Positions 1 through 5,217 of a DNA stretch of 6,272 nucleotides are shown here, in pieces. Below the pieces are notes generated by a model, which ran no database searches, had not been told where the DNA came from, and saw only the letters and a program-made list of their open reading frames with translations. Location: the NCBI GenBank assembly GCA_018991295.1, contig JAGKSZ010000142.1, positions 1-6,272 of the forward strand, in the 5' to 3' direction. This DNA comes from Porphyrobacter sp. (GTDB lineage: Bacteria > Pseudomonadota > Alphaproteobacteria > Sphingomonadales > Sphingomonadaceae). Each line of letters begins with the position of its first letter. Within the stretch, counting starts at the first letter, position 1. The position numbers were made by a program, and so were the translations under genes.

Positions 1-103
1 AGCTTGTCGGAAGCGAAGCTGAACCGCAGGTTCAACGGCTGTCCTTCTTACTGGGACGCGGGATGAAGAAAGTGCAGGGCTTCGACAAGCTCAGCCCGAA
101 CGG
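1..103. repeat. REP-like inverted repeat pair upstream of cysNC
   Basis: Two copies of a short palindromic repeat face each other. The left arm at 1-14 is cut by the window edge. It is complementary to 79-91 over 13 base pairs with a single extra G at position 10. The right copy is the fuller one, at 77-103. Between them, 20-34 forms a perfect 6-bp hairpin (TGAACC, loop GCA, GGTTCA), extended by AGC 17-19 pairing with GCT 38-40 across a small bulge. No reading frame here looks like a gene end, and I see no cysD C-terminus. Paired inverted copies around a short spacer are typical of REP/BIME elements; this assignment is an inference from structure and from familiarity with the core sequence. 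The contig probably starts here because the assembler broke at a repeat. Confidence 0.7.
77..103. repeat. Right-hand REP-like unit, sphingomonad-type core
   Basis: The unit begins GGGCTTCGACAAGCTCAGCC and runs to the GAACGG at 98-103. It is internally palindromic: GGGCT at 77-81 pairs with AGCCC at 93-97, and GCTT at 79-82 can alternatively pair with AAGC at 87-90. I recognise this core as a very common intergenic repeat of sphingomonad and xanthomonad genomes. On the minus strand it translates to the familiar spurious peptide PFGLSLSKP, a frequent sign of an over-called ORF. It ends only 12 bases before the cysNC ATG, so it occupies the place where a leader or promoter element would normally lie. 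Confidence 0.75.
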
Positions 104-115
104 ATATTGAGATTG

Positions 116-2029
116 ATGGACGCACCCTCTTCCTTCCAGACCGATGCCCTGATCGCCGAGGACATCGACGCCTATCTGGAGCAGCACCAGCACAAGAGCC
201 TGTTGCGCTTCATCACCTGCGGCAGCGTGGATGATGGCAAGTCGACCCTGATCGGGCGGCTGCTGTATGACAGCAAGATGATCTTCGAGGATCAGCTCGC
301 CGCGCTGGAATCCGACAGCATCAAGCACGGCACGCAAGGCGAGGAGATCGACTTTGCCCTGCTGGTCGATGGCCTTGCCGCCGAACGCGAACAGGGCATC
401 ACCATCGACGTTGCCTACCGGTTCTTCACGACCGAAAAGCGCAAGTTCATCGTCGCCGATACGCCGGGGCATGAACAATATACCCGCAACATGGTGACCG
501 GCGCCTCGACTGCCGATCTGGCGGTTATCCTTGTTGATGCGAGGAAGGGCGTGCTGCAACAGACGCGGCGACATTCCTATCTCGTCCACCTGCTCGGCAT
601 CCGCCATGTGGTGCTGGCGGTGAACAAGATGGATCTGGTCGGCTATGACCAGTCGGTGTTTGAGGCCATCCTCGCCGATTACCGCGCCTTTGCCACCAGC
701 ATCGGCATTACCGCCTTCACCGCGATCCCGATATCTGGGTTCAAGGGCGACAACATCACGCAGGCCCCTTCGGCCAATACGCCGTGGTATTCCGGGCCTG
801 CGCTGATCGAACACCTTGAAACCGTGGAAGTCGATGCTGCCGCCGCGCAGGCGCAGTCCTTCCGGATGCCGGTGCAGTGGGTGAACCGCCCCAACCTCGA
901 TTTCCGGGGCTTTGCCGGGCAGATCGCCAGCGGCACCATCCGGCCCGGCGATCCGGTGCGGATCGTGCCTTCGGGCAAGACCAGCACCGTGGCGCGGATC
1001 GTGACCTTCGACGGCGATCTTGATGAGGCCGTCGCAGGCCAGTCCATCACCCTGACGCTGGCCGACGAGGTCGATTGCAGCCGCGGGGATATGATTGCGG
1101 CAGCTGGCGATCCTCCGCAGGCCTCGGACCAGTTCTGCGCGACGATCGTATGGATGGACGAAGATGCGCTGAAACCCGGGCGCGGCTACTGGCTGAAGAT
1201 CGGCACCCAGATGGTCACCGCCACCGTCCAGCCGCCCAAGTATGAGATCGACGTGAACAGCCTTGAACATCTCGCGGCCAAGACGCTGGGTCTGAACGCC
1301 ATCGGGGTGGCCGAATTCGCCACCGATCGCCCGATCGCCTTCGAACCCTATGAGGCAAACCGCCAGCTTGGCGGGTTCATCCTCATCGACAAGTTCACCA
1401 ATGCGACCGTGGCGGCCGGGATGATCGCCTTCTCGCTGCGCCGCGCCGAGAATGTCCACTGGCAGCCGACCGCGATCACGCGCGACGATCATGCCGGCAT
1501 GAAGAACCAGCGCCCCTGCGTGCTGTGGTTCACCGGCCTTTCGGGCAGCGGCAAATCGACCATCGCCAACGAAGTCGAAAAGCAGCTGTTCGTGATGAAC
1601 CGCCACACCTTCCTGCTGGACGGGGACAATGTCCGCCATGGCCTCAACCGCGACCTGGGCTTTACCGAGGCCGATCGGATCGAGAACATCCGCCGGGTGG
1701 GCGAAGTCGCCAAGCTGATGGCGGATGCAGGGCTGATCGTGCTCACCGCCTTCATCAGCCCCTTCCGCGCCGAGCGCGAGATGGTGCGCGCCATGCTACC
1801 GGAGGGCGAATTCATCGAAATCTTCGTCGACACCCCGCTGGAGGTTGCCGAAGGCCGCGATGTGAAGGGCCTCTACAGGAAGGCACGTGAGGGCAAGCTC
1901 AAGAACTTCACCGGGATCGACAGCCCTTACGAACCGCCGGAAAACCCGGAAATCCGGGTCAACACGGTGGACATGACACCGCAAGAGGCGGCACAGCACA
2001 TCATCGCCAAAATCCTGCCGCTGAAGTGA
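116..2029 (+). CDS. cysNC: Bifunctional sulfate adenylyltransferase subunit 1 / adenylylsulfate kinase (CysN-CysC fusion)
   Basis: With the ATG at 116 the protein has 637 residues. The N-terminal part (about 1-460) is CysN, the GTPase that drives ATP sulfurylase (with CysD) to make APS. Its P-loop GSVDDGKST is at 36-44, GIT at 94-96, DTPGH at 115-119 and NKMD at 170-173, followed by EF-Tu-like beta-barrel domains. The C-terminal part (about 462-637) is APS kinase, which phosphorylates APS to PAPS. It has Walker A GLSGSGKST at 474-482, DGDN at 502-505 followed by VRHGLNRDLGF, and the lid region GLYRKAREGKLKNFTGID. Both halves look intact. The canonical RDPKGLY reads RDVKGLY here, a mild change. 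The fusion is like NodQ/CysNC of other proteobacteria. In-frame TTG codons at 107 and 113 are alternative starts. No strong ribosome site is visible, and the ATG was preferred. cysD, the usual partner, is not in the window. Confidence 0.96.
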   Translation: MDAPSSFQTDALIAEDIDAYLEQHQHKSLLRFITCGSVDDGKSTLIGRLLYDSKMIFEDQLAALESDSIKHGTQGEEIDFALLVDGLAAEREQGITIDVAYRFFTTEKRKFIVADTPGHEQYTRNMVTGASTADLAVILVDARKGVLQQTRRHSYLVHLLGIRHVVLAVNKMDLVGYDQSVFEAILADYRAFATSIGITAFTAIPISGFKGDNITQAPSANTPWYSGPALIEHLETVEVDAAAAQAQSFRMPVQWVNRPNLDFRGFAGQIASGTIRPGDPVRIVPSGKTSTVARIVTFDGDLDEAVAGQSITLTLADEVDCSRGDMIAAAGDPPQASDQFCATIVWMDEDALKPGRGYWLKIGTQMVTATVQPPKYEIDVNSLEHLAAKTLGLNAIGVAEFATDRPIAFEPYEANRQLGGFILIDKFTNATVAAGMIAFSLRRAENVHWQPTAITRDDHAGMKNQRPCVLWFTGLSGSGKSTIANEVEKQLFVMNRHTFLLDGDNVRHGLNRDLGFTEADRIENIRRVGEVAKLMADAGLIVLTAFISPFRAEREMVRAMLPEGEFIEIFVDTPLEVAEGRDVKGLYRKAREGKLKNFTGIDSPYEPPENPEIRVNTVDMTPQEAAQHIIAKILPLK

Positions 2030-2805
2030 CCCTGCCCCTGCCTGACCTCACTGACCTTGATGATGCTGCGCTGGCAGCACGCCTTGCCGAGGAAGCGGGC
2101 CGCCTGCTGCTGCACGTGCAGAAAAACAGCGGCCTTTCCGGCAAGGCGCTGGGCGAGGCGGGCGATGCCGCCGCCAACCGCTTCCTGTGCGATGCCCTGC
2201 GCACCGCGCGGCCCGATGACGGGCTGTTGTCAGAGGAAGAGCGCGACAATCCCGATCGCCTGAACAAGGCGCGGGTGTGGATCATCGATCCGGTCGATGG
2301 CACGCGCGAATATTCCGAAGGCCGTTCCGACTGGGCGGTGCACGTTGCGCTTGCGATCAATGGGGTTGCCAGCATCGGTGCAGTCGCCTTGCCGGGGCTG
2401 GAAGGGGGAATCGTGCTGCGCTCGGACCAGCCGCAGCCCCTGCCCTCCATGCCGCAGCGCCCGCGCTTTGTGGTCAGCCGCACCCGCCCCCCGCGTGAGG
2501 CACAGGCCGTAGCAGAAGCGATGGGCGGCGAAATCATCGCCATGGGCAGCGCAGGTGCCAAAGCCATGGCCATCGCCCGCGGCAAAGCCGAGGTCTATCT
2601 CCATTCGGGCGGGCAATATGAATGGGACAGCTGCGCGCCGGTAGCAGTCGCCGCCGCCTTCGGCCTGCATTGCTCGCGGATCGACGGTGCACCCCTTATC
2701 TACAACAATTTGCAGACATTCATGCCCGATCTCTTGATCTGTCGGAAAGAATTGGCAAAAAGTGCAACATCTGCGGTCAAGCGCTTGGCAATTGCGCCGG
2801 ACTGA
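2026..2805 (+). CDS. cysQ: 3'(2'),5'-bisphosphate nucleotidase CysQ (inositol monophosphatase family)
   Basis: The 259-residue product belongs to the Mg2+-dependent, lithium-sensitive phosphatase family. It hydrolyses 3'-phosphoadenosine 5'-phosphate (PAP), left after PAPS is used, to AMP, and may also trim PAPS. Visible metal-site motifs are LLSEEE at about 67-72, DPVDGT at 88-93 (with the CysQ-like continuation REYSEGRSDWAVHVAL) and the C-terminal WDSCAP starting at W200-D201. The family more often has WDxAA at that last motif. Length is normal for CysQ. The start is a GTG whose last two bases lie in the cysNC stop codon (GTGA, 2026-2029). No separate ribosome site is evident, so translation is probably coupled to cysNC. 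The pairing with a PAPS-making enzyme supports the assignment over a generic inositol phosphatase. Confidence 0.92.
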   Translation: MTLPLPDLTDLDDAALAARLAEEAGRLLLHVQKNSGLSGKALGEAGDAAANRFLCDALRTARPDDGLLSEEERDNPDRLNKARVWIIDPVDGTREYSEGRSDWAVHVALAINGVASIGAVALPGLEGGIVLRSDQPQPLPSMPQRPRFVVSRTRPPREAQAVAEAMGGEIIAMGSAGAKAMAIARGKAEVYLHSGGQYEWDSCAPVAVAAAFGLHCSRIDGAPLIYNNLQTFMPDLLICRKELAKSATSAVKRLAIAPD

Positions 2806-2856
2806 TGCTAGCCCCGCAGGGAACTTTGTTTCGTATCCGGCCCGATTGGCGCTGAC

Positions 2857-2862
2857 GAGGAA
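2857..2862 (+). promoter_or_regulatory. Ribosome binding site for the Alg14-like gene
   Basis: GAGGAA lies 7 bases before the GTG at 2870 and is the best Shine-Dalgarno match in the window. It fixes the GTG as the start. An ATG at 2863 sits too close to the site and is in another frame. This gene therefore appears to have its own initiation signal despite the short 64-bp gap after cysQ. Confidence 0.7.
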
Positions 2863-2869
2863 ATGACCA

Positions 2870-3328
2870 GTGGATTCCCGCGGGATAAGCGTTCTGGCCG
2901 TCGCGTCAGGGGGTGGGCATTGGGAGCAGCTGATGCTGCTCCGTCCCACGCTGTCCGCCTACACAACGCATTTCGCCACAACTGAACCAGCGGTGGCGGC
3001 CCAGCATGGCGTGAGCATCGCCGGGACCCTGCCCGATTGCAATCAGAACACGCCGGTGAAATCCCTGCAATGTGCGCTGTCGGCGCTGCGGCTGGTAATG
3101 CGCCTGCGGCCACAGGTGATCATCTCGACCGGGTCGGCGCCCGGCTTCTTCTGCCTGCTGGCGGGCCGCCTGACCGGTGCCCGCACGCTGTGGATCGACA
3201 GCGTCGCCAATGCCGAGGAATTGTCGCTTTCAGGCCGTCTTTCACAGATCGTGGCGCATCAGTGTTGGACCCAGTGGGAACACCTCGCCGGGCCCAAGGG
3301 GCCGCATTATCACGGGGCGGTGCTGTGA
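2870..3328 (+). CDS. Alg14-like (PssD/EpsE/Cps14F family) glycosyltransferase membrane-anchor/activator subunit
   Basis: The 152-residue product matches bacterial Alg14-type proteins, the acceptor-binding N-terminal half of a split GT-B glycosyltransferase. Motifs are the glycine-rich SGGGHWEQL at 13-21 after the first beta strand, STGSAPG at 86-92, and DSVANAEELSLSGR at 110-123. Length fits the bacterial subunits (about 150 residues). The partner Alg13-like gene overlaps it by 4 nt, as in rhizobial pssD-pssE (described as a glucuronosyltransferase pair) and pneumococcal cps14F-cps14G (a galactosyltransferase pair). From these families the expected role is to hold a lipid-linked sugar acceptor at the inner membrane and activate the catalytic partner. 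No clear transmembrane helix is visible; the hydrophobic stretch around residues 90-109 could mediate membrane contact. The sugar transferred cannot be read from the sequence. Confidence 0.85.
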   Translation: MDSRGISVLAVASGGGHWEQLMLLRPTLSAYTTHFATTEPAVAAQHGVSIAGTLPDCNQNTPVKSLQCALSALRLVMRLRPQVIISTGSAPGFFCLLAGRLTGARTLWIDSVANAEELSLSGRLSQIVAHQCWTQWEHLAGPKGPHYHGAVL

Positions 3329-3807
3329 TCCTGGTGACAGTGGGGATGCAGCTTGGCTTTGACCGGCTGATCAAGGCGATGGACCGCCTGGCACCCGAGC
3401 TTGGCCAGCCGGTGATCGCCCAGACCGGCAAGGGCACCTACACGCCGCAGCACATGGAAGCCCGCGCCAGAATTGCGCCGGGCGAATTTCAAGGCCTGAT
3501 GCAGGAGGCCACATTGATCGTCAGCCATGCCGGGATCGGAACGGTGCTGACCGCGGCCCGGGTCGGCAAGCCGGTGTTGCTGATGCCGCGCCGCGAAGAC
3601 CTTGGCGAACACCGCAATGATCATCAGCTGGCCACCGCTCGATCGCTGGTGGGCCGGCCCGGAATTCTGATCGCCATGGACGAAAGCGAGCTGGCTGACC
3701 GTGTCGCGGAAGGCTTGCAGTCCGGCCCTGTCACCGCGCAGGAATCGCCCACTGCGCGCCAGCTCCACGCGGCGCTGGCCGCCTTTATCGAGCGCCGCCC
3801 CCGCTAA
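3325..3807 (+). CDS. Alg13-like (PssE/EpsF/Cps14G family) glycosyltransferase catalytic subunit, GT28 C-terminal domain
   Basis: The 160-residue product is a stand-alone C-terminal half of a GT-B glycosyltransferase, the half that binds the nucleotide sugar. It opens with ILVTVGMQLGFDRL (2-15), close to the TVGTQxFDRL start of this family. It then has SHAGIGT at 67-73 and GKPVLLMPRR at 81-90 followed by GEHRNDHQ at 94-101, the conserved donor-binding loop. The start is GTG at 3325, overlapping the stop of the Alg14-like gene as GTGA. The frame stays open upstream to 3037, but that extension lies inside the Alg14-like gene and has no family motifs, so it was not used. A purine-rich GGGGCGG at 3314-3320 could serve as ribosome site. 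With the upstream gene it should form one transferase for a surface polysaccharide repeat unit; given wecB/wecC next door, a uronic acid donor is plausible but inferred. Confidence 0.87.
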   Translation: MILVTVGMQLGFDRLIKAMDRLAPELGQPVIAQTGKGTYTPQHMEARARIAPGEFQGLMQEATLIVSHAGIGTVLTAARVGKPVLLMPRREDLGEHRNDHQLATARSLVGRPGILIAMDESELADRVAEGLQSGPVTAQESPTARQLHAALAAFIERRPR

Positions 3808-3912
3808 TGGGTGCGGGACGCCGTGGGTTCATGGTAAAAAACCTGCCAAGCCTAACGCGATCTTAAGGGCTTTGTCGCCATCACCCCCCCGTGAAAACGG
3901 GACGATGATTGC
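3808..3912 (+). promoter_or_regulatory. 105-bp leader of wecC with GAAA-tetraloop hairpin
   Basis: This is the longest gap between genes in the window. It has a more AT-rich middle (about 3835-3880) that could house a promoter, but I could not identify convincing -35/-10 boxes. Near its end, CCCGT at 3888-3892 pairs perfectly with ACGGG at 3897-3901 around a GAAA loop, a GNRA-type tetraloop. The 3' arm contains most of the only weak ribosome-site candidate (GGGA, 3899-3902), 10 bases before the wecC ATG. A run of seven C residues (3884-3890) overlaps the 5' arm. The gap suggests wecC may begin a separate transcript from the glycosyltransferase pair. Confidence 0.35.
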
Positions 3913-5217
3913 ATGAACGCTCCTTTCGATGCCACCGCCGCGCTCGGACGCAAGGCGCTGGGCGGTCCGGCTCCTGAACATCAGGTGGCGGTGATCGGCC
4001 TTGGCTATATCGGGCTGCCGACTGCCGCGCTGCTCGCTTCCTATGGGTGGAGCGTGTGCGGCGTCGATGTGTCGCAACGCGTGGTCGATACGGTCAATGC
4101 CGGCGGCGTGCACATCGAGGAACGTGACCTCGACAAGCTGGTGCACGATGCGATCACCGCGCAGACGCTGGTGGCCTCGACCGAAGTGCCCACGGCCAGC
4201 TTCTACATGATCGCCGTGCCGACACCGCTGGGCGAAGGCAAGGCGCCCGACATTTCTTATGTCGAGGCAGCCGCCCGCGCGATTGCGCCCAAGATCCTGC
4301 CCGGCGCCTGCGTGATCGTCGAGAGCACCTCGCCGGTCGGCACCACTGAAAGGGTGGCGCAGATCATTGCCGAACTGCGCCCCGATCTGGTGGTGCCGCG
4401 CGACGGCGTGCATGACGAGGCCGACATTGCGCTGGCCTATTGCCCGGAACGCGTGTTGCCCGGCCGGATCGTCAACGAACTGGTGCACAATGATCGCGTG
4501 ATCGGCGGCGTCACCCCGGCCTGCGCCGAGCGGGCCGCCGTGCTCTATACCAGCTTCGTGAAGGGCGATTGCCTTTACACCACCGCCCGCGTGGCCGAGA
4601 CGGTGAAGCTGGTCGAAAACTCGTTCCGCGATGTCAACATCGCCTTTGCCAACGAATTGTCGATGATCGCCGATGTGATCGGGGTGGATGTGTGGGAAGT
4701 GATCCGCCTTGCCAACCGGCACCCGCGCGTCAACATCCTTCAGCCCGGCCCCGGCGTGGGCGGGCACTGCATTGCGGTTGACCCGTGGTTTCTGGTGGCA
4801 GGCGCGCCCTCGGCGGCGCGGCTGGTCAGGACCGCACGCGAGGTCAATGATCACAAGGCCGTCCACACCGAAGCCAAGATCCGCGGGCTGCTGAACGCTG
4901 CACCGCGCGGCAAAGTCGCGCTGCTTGGCCTCGCGTTCAAGCCCGACATCGATGACTTCCGCGAAAGCCCGGCGCTCGAAATCGCCCATGGCCTTGCCCA
5001 CACGCATGGGGACCGCATTCTGGTGGTCGAACCCTTCACCGATGAACTGCCCAAGGCCTTCGCCGGGACGGGCGCGACGCTGGTAACGCTTGACGCCGCG
5101 CTTCGGCAGGCGGACATTGTGGTGGTGCTGGTCGATCACACCGCCTTCAAGCATCTCGGCCCCGATGATCTGGCGGGCAAGATCGTGTTCGACACGCGGG
5201 GTATGCTGCGGCTGTGA
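3913..5217 (+). CDS. wecC: UDP-N-acetyl-D-mannosamine dehydrogenase WecC
   Basis: The 434-residue product belongs to the UDP-glucose/GDP-mannose dehydrogenase family. It performs the two-step NAD-dependent oxidation of UDP-ManNAc to UDP-ManNAcA in the cytoplasm. The Rossmann motif VIGLGYIGLP is at 27-36. The central substrate region includes ESTSPVGTTE, YCPERVLPG and KLVENSFRDVNIAFANELS with catalytic-type K232 and N236. The block RLANRHPRVNILQPGPGV leads to GGHC with the nucleophile Cys286, then IAVDPWF. The C-terminal domain has LLGLAFKPDIDDFRESPA and ends VFDTRGMLRL. From my knowledge of E. coli WecC these blocks agree closely, more so than UDP-glucose dehydrogenase would, and the length is slightly above E. 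coli's 420. The ATG at 3913 is the first in-frame start. The neighbouring 2-epimerase, which makes its substrate, confirms the role. Confidence 0.95.
   Translation: MNAPFDATAALGRKALGGPAPEHQVAVIGLGYIGLPTAALLASYGWSVCGVDVSQRVVDTVNAGGVHIEERDLDKLVHDAITAQTLVASTEVPTASFYMIAVPTPLGEGKAPDISYVEAAARAIAPKILPGACVIVESTSPVGTTERVAQIIAELRPDLVVPRDGVHDEADIALAYCPERVLPGRIVNELVHNDRVIGGVTPACAERAAVLYTSFVKGDCLYTTARVAETVKLVENSFRDVNIAFANELSMIADVIGVDVWEVIRLANRHPRVNILQPGPGVGGHCIAVDPWFLVAGAPSAARLVRTAREVNDHKAVHTEAKIRGLLNAAPRGKVALLGLAFKPDIDDFRESPALEIAHGLAHTHGDRILVVEPFTDELPKAFAGTGATLVTLDAALRQADIVVVLVDHTAFKHLGPDDLAGKIVFDTRGMLRL

Noticed and set aside
32..1639. Long minus-strand open frame (535 codons) opposite cysNC
   Set aside because: It is antisense to a clearly recognised gene, is rich in R/G/A/H/D as expected from a GC-rich shadow frame, shows no family motif, and its C-terminus includes the translated REP repeat (PFGLSLSKP).
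1860..1900. RDVKGLY in place of RDPKGLY in the APS kinase lid region as a sign of inactivation
   Set aside because: The Walker A, DGDN and NFTGID segments are all intact and a P-to-V change here does not remove a catalytic residue, so loss of function is not supported.
2806..2869. Possible promoter or terminator between cysQ and the Alg14-like gene
   Set aside because: No paired -35/-10 boxes or stem with T-run could be recognised; only the ribosome site GAGGAA is convincing.
2230..2949. Minus-strand open frame spanning the cysQ end and the gap before the Alg14-like gene
   Set aside because: Most of it is antisense to cysQ, it has no motif, and the intergenic part is only 64 bases.
3037..3324. 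Upstream extension of the Alg13-like reading frame to 3037
   Set aside because: The added segment lies entirely within the Alg14-like gene in another frame and carries no motifs; the family start TVGxQ follows directly after GTG 3325.
3820..3845. Possible terminator: CCGTG/CATGG stem followed by a run of A
   Set aside because: The stem is only 5 bp with a G-T pair and the tract is A rather than T on the coding strand; read on the minus strand the T tract precedes the stem, so neither orientation gives a normal terminator.
3868..3885. TTAA-containing stretch before wecC considered as a CtrA-type site
   Set aside because: There is a single TTAA half-site with no second half at the right spacing, so it does not meet the motif.
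3829..5154. Long minus-strand open frame (441 codons) opposite wecC
   Set aside because: It shadows a well-supported wecC; the composition is typical of reverse-strand frames in high-GC genes and no domain is recognisable.
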